Shown in pieces: positions 7,899 to 17,461 of a stretch of DNA of 64,000 nt. A model generated the notes under the pieces. The model was not told the DNA's origin, searched no databases, and saw nothing but the letters and a program-made list of their open reading frames with translations. The DNA lies in the NCBI RefSeq assembly GCF_002119685.1, contig NZ_CP021108.1:1984001-2048000 (forward strand). The letters run 5' to 3'. A program made the translations under genes and the position numbers. The stretch comes from Bordetella genomosp. 8. GTDB taxonomy: Bacteria > Pseudomonadota > Gammaproteobacteria > Burkholderiales > Burkholderiaceae_B. Position 1 is the stretch's first letter. Each line of letters begins with the position of its first letter.

Positions 7899-9206
7899 AT
7901 GCCGATGACACGTACGGACCAGGCGCTTCCGCAGGCCTTGGGAGACCATGTCGTGCTGGCCGCGCGCGACGGCGCGGCGCTGGTGTTCGGGCTCTCATGG
8001 TCGCCCATCATCGGCAGCCATATCGATATCCTGGCGCGCCGCAAGGCGCGCGAAGCAGCCGCAACGCATTACGTGCACGGCGGTGTGGGCGTGGCCGCGG
8101 TCGGATGCGCGCGCCTGCGTGGACGCGCCAGCGCCTGCTATGCCGCCGCGCAGGTTTTCGCGCGCCTGCACGCGCAAGGCACCGCCGCGGGCCTGCTGCG
8201 TCTGGATGATGGCCGCGTCTGGCTGGTCGCCTCGCGCAACGGCGCCGTGATGGCGCGTGGCGACCGTGTCCATGGCGACGAGTCCGCCGCGCGCGCCGCA
8301 TTGGCGGAACTCGACGCGGTGCATCCGGGCCTGGCTGGCCAGCTATGCACACTGGCCCTGGATGATCTTGCCGACGCGCTCGATCCCGCGGCGTGCCTGT
8401 GGCGCGTAGGCTTGCCTTTGACGCGGCTACCGATGCCGGTGCGGGGCACCCTGCTGCTGCTCGTCATGGCACTGCTGGTGCCTCCGGCATGGCGCGCCTG
8501 GCATGACCGCCCGCGGACGCGAACGACCCAGCCTGTCGACGCCACCCAGGCGTGGCACGATGCCTGGGCCAAGGCGGCCGCCGCGGTGCGCGTCCACGAT
8601 ACGCGGCAACTCGGCCAGGTCTTCGCCAGTTTGAGGACCTTGCCCACGGGCCTGGGCGGTTGGACCATGAGATCCGCCCGCTACCGTCCGGATGGCGTGG
8701 ACTGGTCCTGCGCCGCACGCTATGGCCGGACCGGTGCGGATGCCACCAATCGCGCATTGGCCGACCATGTCCCGGCGGGCGTACGCCTGGTCTTCGTGTC
8801 GCTGGACGAAGCGCAACTGCTTTGGCGCATGGCGGGCCGCGCCGAGCGGCTGCGGTTGGACGGATTGGGCGGCCCGGCGGCGACCGACCTGGATTTCGCC
8901 AGCACCTTGCAGGCCATCTCGCCCGCGTTCACCCGCGTGGTCCTGGGCGCACCGGCCGCCTTCACTGTCCCGCCGCCTCGCGACGCGCACGGCAGTCCGC
9001 TGCCACCGCCCACCGATCTGCCGCGCGTGCGCCAGCGCAATGTCGTGTTGCAAGGGCCGCTGCGTTCGTTCGCGCTGTTCGCCAGTCCGCCGACGGTGGC
9101 GTCCTGGAAGGCGGTGGCCCTGGACCTGCATGGCGATCGCCAGCCGGATATCGCTCACAGCCCATTGATGGCTCAACTGGAAGGAACGGTTTATGAGCTT
9201 GAATGA
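7899..9206 (+). CDS. pilO: type IVB pilus accessory protein PilO
   Basis: A 435-residue protein of the PilO2 (R64 PilO-like) family. The N-terminal 175 residues resemble a cytoplasmic actin-like or scaffold domain, then one membrane helix near residues 178-196 (GTLLLLVMALLVPPAW), then a periplasmic part. It is thought to link the inner-membrane platform to the secretin. Its order between secretin and PilP is that of R64. Its last 14 bases overlap pilP, indicating translational coupling. Confidence 0.8.
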   Translation: MPMTRTDQALPQALGDHVVLAARDGAALVFGLSWSPIIGSHIDILARRKAREAAATHYVHGGVGVAAVGCARLRGRASACYAAAQVFARLHAQGTAAGLLRLDDGRVWLVASRNGAVMARGDRVHGDESAARAALAELDAVHPGLAGQLCTLALDDLADALDPAACLWRVGLPLTRLPMPVRGTLLLLVMALLVPPAWRAWHDRPRTRTTQPVDATQAWHDAWAKAAAAVRVHDTRQLGQVFASLRTLPTGLGGWTMRSARYRPDGVDWSCAARYGRTGADATNRALADHVPAGVRLVFVSLDEAQLLWRMAGRAERLRLDGLGGPAATDLDFASTLQAISPAFTRVVLGAPAAFTVPPPRDAHGSPLPPPTDLPRVRQRNVVLQGPLRSFALFASPPTVASWKAVALDLHGDRQPDIAHSPLMAQLEGTVYELE

Positions 9207-9708
9207 CCTTGCCGGCCTGGCCCTGCTGGCCACGGCCGCGGCCTGGCCGGTACATGCCCAAGCTGCCCAGCAGGTGCGGGATCCCGGCCTTGACTCGCCG
9301 CCCAGTGTGCCGTCAGTCGTCTCGTCCGCGCCGGAATGGCCGGACAAGGACATCGTCGAGCAACTGCTCCGACGCGAGACCCGCGCCGCATTGGCCGCGC
9401 AGGCGCACCGGCGGGGCAGGGGGGTGGGCGCGACGCCCGCATCCGCATCAACCGCATCGATTGCCGACGCGCCCGCCGAAGCGCCGGCCGATCGTCTGGA
9501 TCTGGCCGCGATCTACGGCGTCGGCAAACGCTTGGATGTGGAAGTCGTCGTCAATGGGCATCGATTGCGCTATCGCCACGGACACATATGGCCCGAGGAG
9601 TCGCCGGACGGGGATGGCGTGTATGCCTTGCGTGCCATTCAGGGGCAATGTGTCCTGCTCGACCGCGACGGCGGCAAGCGCCGCGTTTGCCTGACACGCG
9701 CGGACTAG
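9193..9708 (+). CDS. pilP: type IVB pilus biogenesis protein PilP
   Basis: A 171-residue secreted protein with a signal peptide ending near residue 23 (WPVHA/QAAQ). The C-terminal half (GVGKRLDVEVVVNGHRLRYR...) is a small beta-rich domain typical of PilP of thin-pilus systems, which acts in the periplasm between PilO and the secretin. It starts inside the end of pilO and ends 9 bases before pilQ, with the pilQ ribosome-binding site AGGAGG overlapping its stop codon. Confidence 0.75.
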   Translation: MSLNDLAGLALLATAAAWPVHAQAAQQVRDPGLDSPPSVPSVVSSAPEWPDKDIVEQLLRRETRAALAAQAHRRGRGVGATPASASTASIADAPAEAPADRLDLAAIYGVGKRLDVEVVVNGHRLRYRHGHIWPEESPDGDGVYALRAIQGQCVLLDRDGGKRRVCLTRAD

Positions 9709-9717
9709 GAGGCAACC

Positions 9718-11529
9718 ATGCTGGTCCGACGCCTTCCCACCGGCCTCGTCACGCAAGCCACGCATGACGCACATGCCACGCACCCCGCGCACCCCGCACA
9801 CCCCGCCCAGCTCGCTCAGCCCGCTCAGCCCGCTCGTGCCGCGCCAGCCGCCGTGCCCGTGCTGGCGACCCAGGACGATATCGCCCGCATCGACCCCGCC
9901 TTCTCGCGGGCCCTGGGCGATGAATTCGACCTGGCGTCCCTGGCCGGCAGGCTCTGCCCTGTCCGCCTGCAGGACGGCAGCATTGCCATCTTCGCACTGT
10001 CCGACTACGCAGCAGGCGACCAGATCGACGAAATCGAGCGCATGGTGCGGCGTCGCGGCGGCCGGCTGGCATCGCCTTCCCGCTACATCCTCCCGGCCCC
10101 GCTCCTGCTGAGCGTCGCGCGCGGTCAACTGACTCTGAGGCGCCTGCGCGACCCCTCGACCGTGTCGACCGTGGCGACCGATCGGAACACCTCCGCGCTG
10201 GCGGCGGGCTTCTGCGACATCGTCACATGGGGCGTGCGCCACGAAGCCAGCGACGTGCACCTCAACGTCCGCCGCCGGAGTCCGGAGTCCGACGTGCGGT
10301 TCACGATCGCGGGCCGCTACGTCGCGCCGGCACGCTTCCGCCATATGCCGACCGCCACCTTGATGGAAATGCTCGCCGTCGCCTGGATGGACATCCAAGG
10401 CGGCAATGGCGCGGTATTCGATCCATGCATCGAACAGCAGGGGCAACTGCACATCCAGGTGGACGACCGCCCCGTGATGCTGCGCTGGGCATCCTTGGCC
10501 ACGGACGACGGTCCTTCGGTGTGCCTGCGCCTGCTGCGGCTCGACATGCGGGCCGACGGCTCCTCCCTGCATACGCTGGGCTATCTCGATAGCCAGATCG
10601 AAATGCTGCGGCAGGCCAGCCGCTCCGATGGCGGCGCCGTGGTGCTGGCCGGCGTGGTCGGATCCGGCAAGTCCACCACCATCGCCACGCTGATACGCAC
10701 GCTGCCTGACGACCGCAAGGTCATCACCCTGGAAGACCCTGTCGAATACCGGATCGGCAATGCCTTGCAGAACAGCGTGGTCCGCAAGCTCGACGACACC
10801 GGCGCCACGGCATTCGACGCCAAGCTGCGCACCGTGAAGCGATCCGCCATGGACGACCTGCTCATAGGCGAAATCCGCGACGCGGAAACGGGCCGCGCCT
10901 TCATGGACCTGGCCGGCTCCGGCGTCAATCTCTATACGACGACGCACGCCTGTTCGGCCCTGATGATCCCCGAGCGGCTGGCCTCGGATTTCATTGGGGT
11001 TTCACGTGACTTCCTGGCGACCCCGGGCGTCCTCAAACTGCTGGTGTACCAGGCGCTGTTGCCGCGCTTGTGTCCGCATTGCGCCCTGCCGCTGGCCGGT
11101 CTGCTCGCCGGGTCGCAAGGCGACGCCTGGCGGCAATGGACGCGCCGTTTCACCGCCTTGTACAGCGTGGCGGTGGACGTGCTGCGCATGCGCAATGCCA
11201 CGGGCTGCGAACATTGCGCGAACGCCGAACTGCCGCACCTGAACGGCACGGCCGGGCGCACCGTGGTTGCCGAGATGATCGAACCCGCGCATGACGATGT
11301 CTTCCTGCGGTGCGTGCGGCGACGGGACAATCTGGCGCTGCGGCGCCATCTGCGCGGACGCCGCGTCGCGCCTTTCGATCACCCGGACATGACGGGCAAG
11401 AGCGCCATGGAATGCGCCGTGTACAAGGCGGCGGCCGGGCAGATCGATCCACGCGAAATCGAATCGCGTTTCCAGTCCTACGCATCCGTGCAGCGGGAAA
11501 GAGCCCTGGCCGGAGACGCCCATGCCTGA
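9718..11529 (+). CDS. pilQ: type IVB pilus assembly ATPase PilQ (GspE/VirB11 superfamily)
   Basis: A 603-residue secretion ATPase that powers pilus assembly from the cytoplasmic face. Walker A is GVVGSGKSTT with K318; Walker B is LLIGEIRD with E385. A four-cysteine zinc site, as in GspE, is visible (C452/C455 in LCPHC and C497/C500 in GCEHC). Near the N-terminus, residues about 20-45 are a His/Pro/Ala-rich tandem repeat unusual for the family. AGGAGG precedes the ATG at 9718. It overlaps pilR by 8 bases. Confidence 0.9.
   Translation: MLVRRLPTGLVTQATHDAHATHPAHPAHPAQLAQPAQPARAAPAAVPVLATQDDIARIDPAFSRALGDEFDLASLAGRLCPVRLQDGSIAIFALSDYAAGDQIDEIERMVRRRGGRLASPSRYILPAPLLLSVARGQLTLRRLRDPSTVSTVATDRNTSALAAGFCDIVTWGVRHEASDVHLNVRRRSPESDVRFTIAGRYVAPARFRHMPTATLMEMLAVAWMDIQGGNGAVFDPCIEQQGQLHIQVDDRPVMLRWASLATDDGPSVCLRLLRLDMRADGSSLHTLGYLDSQIEMLRQASRSDGGAVVLAGVVGSGKSTTIATLIRTLPDDRKVITLEDPVEYRIGNALQNSVVRKLDDTGATAFDAKLRTVKRSAMDDLLIGEIRDAETGRAFMDLAGSGVNLYTTTHACSALMIPERLASDFIGVSRDFLATPGVLKLLVYQALLPRLCPHCALPLAGLLAGSQGDAWRQWTRRFTALYSVAVDVLRMRNATGCEHCANAELPHLNGTAGRTVVAEMIEPAHDDVFLRCVRRRDNLALRRHLRGRRVAPFDHPDMTGKSAMECAVYKAAAGQIDPREIESRFQSYASVQRERALAGDAHA
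9777..9840 (+). repeat. tandem 9-bp repeats near the 5' end of pilQ
   Basis: Degenerate 9-base units of the type CACCCCGCG / CAGCCCGCT follow one another, coding HPAHPAHPAQLAQPAQPA. All units keep the frame, so copy-number change would lengthen or shorten the linker without breaking the ATPase. Confidence 0.7.
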
Positions 11530-12667
11530 ATGGCGCGCGATCCTGGCCGGCGCGCTGGCACGGTGTCCGGATATCCCCGCCTGGCGCCTGCGTTGCGACC
11601 TGCTGCGCTTCGCCGGCATGCGCGCGGACTACTACGAATACCTCGCCGATATGATCGAAGGCTTGCAAGGCCGCAAGACGCTGCGCGACCTGTTCGATGA
11701 CGACGCCCGTCGCCATGGCCGGCACAGCGTACGGGGAAGGCTCGCGCGTCGCTGGTCGCTGGCCCTGGACGCCTCCGGTGGGGACTTGGCCGCTGCCTGG
11801 ACCGGCAGCATGCCGGCCGAAGAGCTCGCATTGCTGCACGCCGCCCAAGCCGGTGGCGCCGACGCCCTGACGGCCGCCTTGCGCGATCTGGCGCGTGCCG
11901 CGCGCACCGTGCGGCAGGCCTGGCGCATATTCCGGGAAACCGTGCTCACCGGCCTGGCGGCGCTGGGCGTGGCGCTGGTCCTGGCCTGCGCGGTGCCTTA
12001 TTTCACGCTGCCGCGGCTGCAGGCCGTCTTCCAGGATGTGCCGGCGGCCTATCACGGCAGTCTGACCCGCGGCCTGTTCTTCTTCGGCGAGGCGGTGGCA
12101 TACGCGCTACCGCTGTTGGCGGCCGTGGCGGGTGGTGGCGCCTGGCTGGTGTGGTGGTCGCTACCCAATCTGGTGGGGCCGTGGCGGCGCCGGCTGGACG
12201 GCCGTTTGATCTGGCGCTTGTATCGCGACGTCAATGCCATCCGTTTCCTGGCCATGCTGGCCGTGCTGGTGCGCCGTCGCGCCAACGTCGACATCCGTCT
12301 GCGGCAGGCGCTGGCCATGCAGGCCGACCACGCCGGATGCTGGCTCGCCTGGCACATACGCGAAATGATCGCGCGCATCGATGCCGGCCTGGTGGGCGCC
12401 GATAGTTTCGATACCGGCATGATCGATCGCCGCATCTGGTGGTACCTGAGCGACATGATCGCCGCCCATGGCATGGCTCGCGGACTGGACCGGGCGGCCG
12501 ATCGCGTCGAAGGGCGCGCACTGCTGCATGTGGCCCGCCAGGCCCAGCTGCTGCGGTGGGCGTTGCTGCTTGGCGCGGTGGCGGCCGTGATCGCACTGGC
12601 CTTGTGGCACTACGCCGTCATCGATGAACTGCGGCGCGCCCTGATGCAGGTCCACGCCTCGGGCTAG
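11522..12667 (+). CDS. pilR: type IVB pilus inner-membrane platform protein PilR (GspF family)
   Basis: A 381-residue polytopic protein corresponding to R64 PilR/TcpE, the platform on which PilQ acts to extract and polymerise pilins. Hydrophobic segments lie near residues 140-162 (LTGLAALGVALVLACAVPYF), 180-208 and 345-370, matching the GspF arrangement of two cytoplasmic helical domains separated by membrane helices. It overlaps pilQ by 8 bases, and a 40-base gap with an AGGAG site separates it from pilS, allowing stronger separate translation of the major pilin. Confidence 0.85.
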   Translation: MPEWRAILAGALARCPDIPAWRLRCDLLRFAGMRADYYEYLADMIEGLQGRKTLRDLFDDDARRHGRHSVRGRLARRWSLALDASGGDLAAAWTGSMPAEELALLHAAQAGGADALTAALRDLARAARTVRQAWRIFRETVLTGLAALGVALVLACAVPYFTLPRLQAVFQDVPAAYHGSLTRGLFFFGEAVAYALPLLAAVAGGGAWLVWWSLPNLVGPWRRRLDGRLIWRLYRDVNAIRFLAMLAVLVRRRANVDIRLRQALAMQADHAGCWLAWHIREMIARIDAGLVGADSFDTGMIDRRIWWYLSDMIAAHGMARGLDRAADRVEGRALLHVARQAQLLRWALLLGAVAAVIALALWHYAVIDELRRALMQVHASG

Positions 12668-12707
12668 CCCGTCGTCCCTCTTTTCCTGGCCTTTACAAGG
12701 AGCCGCC

Positions 12708-13310
12708 ATGTGCCTGCGTCGTCATCGCACCCAACGAGGATTCTCGCTGATCGAGGTATCCATCGTCACAGCCATCGTCCTGCTGATCGCCATCGTCGGC
12801 ATTCCCGCGATCGGCAGCTACGTCATCGAAAACAAGGTCCCCAAGGTGGGCGAGGAACTGCAACGCTTCGTCGCGCGCGTCAAGGCCAATGGGCAGGGCG
12901 ACGTAGTGGCCCCGTATGCCGACCTGCACGACGGCATGTTGGCGAACGCATTGCGCGATTCGAGCGTATTCGCCGTCCGCGGCAACGACGCGTCCGCCGT
13001 GGTGGCGCATGGGCTGGGCGGCAATGGCTCGGCGGGCAACGGCACCATCGGCCTGGCGCCGGCATCCTTCGCCGGCGCGGGGCCCGGATCCGCCTTCACG
13101 CTGACCCTGACCAATGTCCACAACGCGGCCTGTCCGGGCTTGGCCTCGGTCATGCAGCGCGTATCGGAAGCCATCACGGTGGAAGGGCAGGGCGGACCGG
13201 TGGTCGTCAAGGACAATGGCGCCTCTCCGCCCAAGGGCTACGACGCCATGCTGGCGCAGGCCCAGTGCGCGCGCGGCGACGCCAACACCTTCGTCTTCAC
13301 CGCGCGCTGA
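12708..13310 (+). CDS. pilS: type IVB major prepilin PilS
   Basis: A 200-residue prepilin. A short positive leader ends QRG, with cleavage predicted between G11 and F12 (QRG/FSLIEVSIV), and the required +5 glutamate is E16. The hydrophobic helix is followed by a PilS-type globular domain with two C-terminal cysteines (NAACPG and QAQCARG) suited to the disulfide loop of type IV pilins. The length matches R64 PilS and TcpA. ATG at 12708 has AGGAGCC upstream. A prepilin peptidase is needed for processing, yet none is encoded in this window. Confidence 0.9.
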   Translation: MCLRRHRTQRGFSLIEVSIVTAIVLLIAIVGIPAIGSYVIENKVPKVGEELQRFVARVKANGQGDVVAPYADLHDGMLANALRDSSVFAVRGNDASAVVAHGLGGNGSAGNGTIGLAPASFAGAGPGSAFTLTLTNVHNAACPGLASVMQRVSEAITVEGQGGPVVVKDNGASPPKGYDAMLAQAQCARGDANTFVFTAR

Positions 13311-13322
13311 CGGGTGGTGTCC

Positions 13323-14417
13323 ATGCCAGGCATGCATCGAGGTGGGCGGCCGCGCCGGCGCGCAGGCCAGCGCGGGTTTGCCTTGCTGGAGCTCACCGTC
13401 GCCGTCGCCATCACCTGCATGCTGGCGATATGGGCGGCCGAACGCCTGCTGCACCAGGTCGACAGCGTGGCGGAACAGGCGGCGGGCCGATGGCTGCTGG
13501 AAATCCACGGTGCCCTCGACGGCATGCTGGTCCGCCATGGCGCGGCGTTGGCCGAGGGCGACGTCCCCGTCGACGGGCAGGGCAGGGCGCTTTACGCGGA
13601 CCCTTGGGCGCCCAGCCTGGCCGAACTCAGGGGCGAGGGACATCTGCCGGCGTCCTTCCCGGACCATGGGCCGCTGGGCATGCGTGCCACCGTCAGGCTA
13701 TGGCGCGACGGCGCTTGCCCCGGCCAGGCCTGCCGCGTCGAGGCCCTGGCCTACGCACGGGCCGCCTCGGGGCCGGCGACCGGCCCCGGCGTGCCCGTGG
13801 CCGCGCCAGGGGGACCGGCCAGATCGCCGGACCTTTCGCGCATCGCGGGCATCCTGCTGGCGACCGGCGGCCTGGGCGCCGGCGTATCCGAACTGGCGCC
13901 GCATCGTTTGCGCGGCGCCGGCTTCGACCTGCCGAACCCCCCGGCGCCGGGCATGGCGCGGTTGCCCATCGGCACGGTGGCGGTCCGCGCCGGGCGGGAA
14001 GCCGGCGACGCCGGGCGCTACCTGCGGACACAGGACGCCAGGGATCCGCAATTCCGTGGCGACGTGTCCGCGACGGGCACCCTGTCGACCGGCGGCCGGC
14101 TCGTCGCCGGGGAACATCTGAAACTGGGCGCCGTCGAGGTGGCCGGCACACCTTGTCCGGAAAGCGGTCTGCTCGCCCGCGACGGGGACGGCGGCCTGCT
14201 GAACTGTGCGGCAGGCACCTGGGCGGTGCCGGGCGGCTTCGGCGGCGCCTATGCCACCAATAGCGGCATAGGCTGCGGCATCGTCGGCCGCTCCTCGATC
14301 AATCCGAGGACAGGCGCCTGTTCCTGTCCCCCAGGCCATCGCGCCGTACTGGTCGCCGCCGGGGGCGAAAGAGACGCCGAAGTAGGCTGGACCGAGGGGT
14401 ATGTATGCCTGCGTTGA
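13323..14417 (+). CDS. pilV: minor prepilin / tip adhesin PilV
   Basis: A 364-residue prepilin-like protein with the leader QRG/FALLELTVAVAIT (cleavage after G18, E23 at +5). Residues about 25-320 fit the constant region of PilV, the tip protein which in IncI plasmids carries recombinable C-terminal ends choosing the recipient cell. Here the C-terminus is fixed and rich in cysteine (GTPCP, LLNCA, GIGCG, GACSCPPG, GYVCLR). GTG codons at 13314 and 13317 are possible starts, but the ATG at 13323 with GGGTGG upstream is better placed. It ends 56 bases before the preferred alaS start. No recombination sites or rci gene follow. Confidence 0.8.
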   Translation: MPGMHRGGRPRRRAGQRGFALLELTVAVAITCMLAIWAAERLLHQVDSVAEQAAGRWLLEIHGALDGMLVRHGAALAEGDVPVDGQGRALYADPWAPSLAELRGEGHLPASFPDHGPLGMRATVRLWRDGACPGQACRVEALAYARAASGPATGPGVPVAAPGGPARSPDLSRIAGILLATGGLGAGVSELAPHRLRGAGFDLPNPPAPGMARLPIGTVAVRAGREAGDAGRYLRTQDARDPQFRGDVSATGTLSTGGRLVAGEHLKLGAVEVAGTPCPESGLLARDGDGGLLNCAAGTWAVPGGFGGAYATNSGIGCGIVGRSSINPRTGACSCPPGHRAVLVAAGGERDAEVGWTEGYVCLR

Positions 14418-14432
14418 ACGCCCGCTACCCTC

Positions 14433-14438
14433 TATAAT
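14433..14438 (+). promoter_or_regulatory. -10 element for alaS
   Basis: A perfect TATAAT lies 41 bases before the ATG at 14474 and 20 bases before the ATG at 14453. With transcription starting near 14445, the first start codon would have almost no leader, which supports 14474. No good -35 is seen at the right distance (TTGAAC at 14414 is only 13 bases away). Confidence 0.6.
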
Positions 14439-14473
14439 GAAAAATTCGCCTCATGTCGACCGATTCATCCGCG

Positions 14474-17095
14474 ATGAAATCCTCCGAGATCCGCCAGAAG
14501 TTCCTGCAGTTCTTCCAGTCCAAGGGGCACACCATCGTCCCTTCGTCGTCGCTGGTTCCCGGCAACGACCCGACCCTGCTGTTCACCAATTCGGGCATGG
14601 TGCAGTTCAAGGACGTGTTCACCGGCAAGGAAACGCGCGCCTATACGCGGGCCACGTCGTCGCAGCGCAGCGTGCGTGCCGGCGGCAAGCACAACGATCT
14701 CGAAAACGTCGGCTACACCGCACGGCATCACACGTTCTTCGAGATGTTGGGCAACTTCAGCTTCGGCGACTACTTCAAGCGCGATGCCATCCATTACGCC
14801 TGGGAATTGCTGACCACGGTGTACAAGCTGCCCTCCGAAAAGCTCTGGGTCACGGTCTACCACGAAGACGACGAAGCGTACGATATCTGGGCCAAGGAAA
14901 TCGGCGTGCCGGTCGATCGCATCATCCGCATCGGCGACAACAAGGGCGCGCGTTACGCGTCGGACAATTTCTGGCAGATGGCGGAAACCGGTCCCTGCGG
15001 CCCGTGCTCGGAAATCTTCTACGACCACGGTCCTGGCATCTGGGGCGGCCCCCCGGGATCGCCGGAAGAAGACGGCGACCGCTATATCGAAATCTGGAAC
15101 CTGGTGTTCATGCAGTTCGAGCGCGACGCGGCCGGCAATATGTCCAAGCTGCCCAAGCCCTGCGTCGATACCGGCATGGGGCTTGAGCGCATTTCCGCCG
15201 TCCTGCAGGGCGTGCACTCGAATTACGAGATCGATCTTTTCCAGAAGCTGATCGCCGCCGCCGGCCGTGAAACCGGCATCGGCGATCTGCACGACAACTC
15301 GCTGAAGGTCATCGCCGATCACATCCGCGCCTGTTCCTTCCTGATCGTCGACGGCGTCATTCCCAGCAATGAAGGCCGAGGCTACGTGCTGCGCCGTATC
15401 GTGCGCCGCGCCTTGCGCCATGGCTACAAGCTGGGCCAGACCAAGCCCTTCTTCCACCGGCTGGTGTCTGACCTGGTCGGCGAAATGGGCGATGCCTATC
15501 CGGAACTCGCCAACGCCGCCGAGCGTGTCGCCCAGGTGCTCAAGCAGGAAGAAGAGCGCTTCGGCGAAACCCTGGAAAACGGCATGAAGATCCTGGATGG
15601 CGCGCTGGCCGGCGTGCCCAAGGGCGGGCAACTGGACGGCACCACGCTGTTCACGCTGTACGACACCTATGGCTTCCCGGTGGACCTGACCGCCGACATC
15701 TGCCGCGAGCGCGGCGTGGAAGTCGACCTGGCTGGCTTCGATACGGCGATGGCACGGCAACGCGAACAAGCCCGCGCCGCGGGCAAGTTCAAGATGGCCG
15801 AAGGCCTGGCCTACGAAGGCGCCGACACGCGTTTCGTGGGCTACGAGTCCATCGAGCTGGACGACGTCAAGGTGATCGCGCTGTATGCGGACGGCACCTC
15901 GGTGGACCGCATCCAGGCGGGGCAGGAAGCCGTCGTCGTGCTGGACGCCACGCCGTTCTACGCCGAATCGGGTGGCCAGGTGGGCGATGCCGGTCTGCTG
16001 GAGACGGACGGCATGCGCTTCGCGGTCGCCGACACGCAAAAGGTCCAGACGGGCGTATTCGGCCACCACGGCAAGCTGGAATCCGGCAGCCTCGCGGTCG
16101 GCGACACCGTCCTGGCGCGCGTCGACGCGGTGCGGCGCGCCCGCACCGTGCGCAACCACTCGGCCACGCATTTGATGCACAAGGCGTTGCGCGAAGTCCT
16201 GGGTAGCCACGTGCAACAGCGCGGCTCCCTGGTCGATCCGGAAAAGACCCGCTTCGATTTCGCGCATGACGCGCCCATGACGCCCGAGCAGATCGCCCGC
16301 GTCGAAGCCATCGTCAATGCGGAAGTCCTGGCCAACCAGCCCGCGCAAGTCCGTGTCCTGCCGTACGAAGAAGCGGTCAAGGGCGGCGCCATGGCCTTGT
16401 TCGGCGAAAAGTACGGCGACACGGTCCGTGTCCTGGATATCGGTTCCTCGCGTGAACTGTGCGGCGGCACCCACGTCCTGCGCACGGGCGACATCGGCAT
16501 GTTCAAGATCGTCGGCGAAAGCGGCGTAGCCGCCGGCGTTCGCCGCGTCGAAGCCATTACCGGCGACAACACGCTGGCGTGGGTGCAGGCGCAGACCGCC
16601 CTGCTGAACCGCGCCGCGTCCGCCCTGCGCGCGTCGGCCGCCGATCTGCCCGACCGCATCGCCCAGGTGCAGGAACAGGTCAAGTCGCTGGAAAAGGACC
16701 TGGACCAGGCCCGCAGCCGCCTGGCGTCCAGCGCCGGCAACGATCTGGCGGCCCGCCAGACGGTGGAAATCAAGGGCATCAAGGTGCTGGCCGCCGGCAT
16801 CGACAGCGCCGATCCCAAGGCGCTGCGCGGCATGGTCGACCAGCTCAAGGACAAGCTCAAGCCGGCCGTGGTACTGCTGGCGGCGTCCGCGGACGGCAAG
16901 ATCAGCGTGGTCGGCGGCGTCACGGCCGACCTCACCGATCGCATCAAGGCCGGCGACCTGGTGGGCTTCGTGTCCAGCCAGTTGGGCGGCAAGGGCGGCG
17001 GACGTCCCGACATGGCCATGGGCGGCGGCAGCGATACGGCGGCCCTGCCGGCCGCCATCGCCAGCGTGCGCCAATGGGTGGATGAACGGCTGTGA
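14474..17095 (+). CDS. alaS: alanyl-tRNA synthetase
   Basis: Charges tRNA-Ala in the cytoplasm. The protein has the class II catalytic domain at its N-terminus ([14 protein letters not shown]..., [13 protein letters not shown]), the editing domain with zinc-binding HSATHLMH and CGGTHV, and the C-terminal oligomerisation/C-Ala region. With start 14474 the length is 873 residues, normal for the family. An upstream ATG at 14453 would add seven residues (MSTDSSA) but sits too close to the likely transcription start. Its stop overlaps the GTG of the following tusA-like gene by 4 bases. Confidence 0.95.
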   Translation: MKSSEIRQKFLQFFQSKGHTIVPSSSLVPGNDPTLLFTNSGMVQFKDVFTGKETRAYTRATSSQRSVRAGGKHNDLENVGYTARHHTFFEMLGNFSFGDYFKRDAIHYAWELLTTVYKLPSEKLWVTVYHEDDEAYDIWAKEIGVPVDRIIRIGDNKGARYASDNFWQMAETGPCGPCSEIFYDHGPGIWGGPPGSPEEDGDRYIEIWNLVFMQFERDAAGNMSKLPKPCVDTGMGLERISAVLQGVHSNYEIDLFQKLIAAAGRETGIGDLHDNSLKVIADHIRACSFLIVDGVIPSNEGRGYVLRRIVRRALRHGYKLGQTKPFFHRLVSDLVGEMGDAYPELANAAERVAQVLKQEEERFGETLENGMKILDGALAGVPKGGQLDGTTLFTLYDTYGFPVDLTADICRERGVEVDLAGFDTAMARQREQARAAGKFKMAEGLAYEGADTRFVGYESIELDDVKVIALYADGTSVDRIQAGQEAVVVLDATPFYAESGGQVGDAGLLETDGMRFAVADTQKVQTGVFGHHGKLESGSLAVGDTVLARVDAVRRARTVRNHSATHLMHKALREVLGSHVQQRGSLVDPEKTRFDFAHDAPMTPEQIARVEAIVNAEVLANQPAQVRVLPYEEAVKGGAMALFGEKYGDTVRVLDIGSSRELCGGTHVLRTGDIGMFKIVGESGVAAGVRRVEAITGDNTLAWVQAQTALLNRAASALRASAADLPDRIAQVQEQVKSLEKDLDQARSRLASSAGNDLAARQTVEIKGIKVLAAGIDSADPKALRGMVDQLKDKLKPAVVLLAASADGKISVVGGVTADLTDRIKAGDLVGFVSSQLGGKGGGRPDMAMGGGSDTAALPAAIASVRQWVDERL

Positions 17096-17388
17096 GCACT
17101 AACCCAGAGACGGGCGCCGGCGTGGCCGATGCGGCGGGGGCCTCCCAGGCGGAGCCGGCGCCGGTCGCGGACCTGGAAATCGACGCGAACGGCCTGGCCT
17201 GCCCGCTGCCCATCCTGCGCGCCAAGAAAGCCTTGGCGCAGCTGTCCAGCGGGCAAGTGCTGAAGGTCCTGACCACCGACCGGAACGCCATCCGCGACTT
17301 CCAGGCGTTTTGCCGGCAGACTGGCAATGCGCTGTTGCGCCAGGAAGACAACTCGGGACAGGGTGTGCATTACCTGCGCCGCCGTTGA
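17092..17388 (+). CDS. TusA-family sulfur carrier/sulfurtransferase
   Basis: A 98-residue protein of the TusA/YedF/SirA fold. The active cysteine C37 lies in the diagnostic CPxP motif ([14 protein letters not shown]). Such proteins relay persulfide sulfur for tRNA thiolation or molybdopterin-related and other sulfur pathways. The N-terminal 25 residues are a flexible Ala/Glu/Pro-rich extension. It starts with GTG, sharing 4 bases with the alaS stop (GTGA), so its translation is probably coupled to alaS. Confidence 0.9.
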   Translation: MSTNPETGAGVADAAGASQAEPAPVADLEIDANGLACPLPILRAKKALAQLSSGQVLKVLTTDRNAIRDFQAFCRQTGNALLRQEDNSGQGVHYLRRR

Positions 17389-17397
17389 CGGCTGCAT

Positions 17398-17426
17398 TTG
17401 CCGTCATTCGGTATAGATGCTAGAAT
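17398..17426 (+). promoter_or_regulatory. sigma-70 promoter of rpsP operon
   Basis: TTGCCG (17398-17403), a 17-base spacer and TAGAAT (17421-17426) preceded by TGC form an extended -10 promoter for rpsP-rimM-trmD. The TGCTAGAAT core also occurs upstream of ndk and rpsU. Confidence 0.7.
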
Positions 17427-17461
17427 CTACTGTTTTTCACAACCAATTCAAGGGATTACCT

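Noticed and set aside
12710..14263. 517-codon frame overlapping pilS and pilV
   Set aside because: Arg/Gly/Pro-rich shadow in a second frame; pilS and pilV have clear prepilin leaders.
13311..14452. Shufflon at the end of pilV
   Set aside because: No inverted repeats, alternative 3' segments or recombinase gene are visible; alaS follows at once.
14465..17074. 869-codon open frame on the minus strand opposite alaS
   Set aside because: It mirrors alaS codon by codon in a GC-rich gene, has no family features and consists of His/Gln/Gly-rich low-information sequence.
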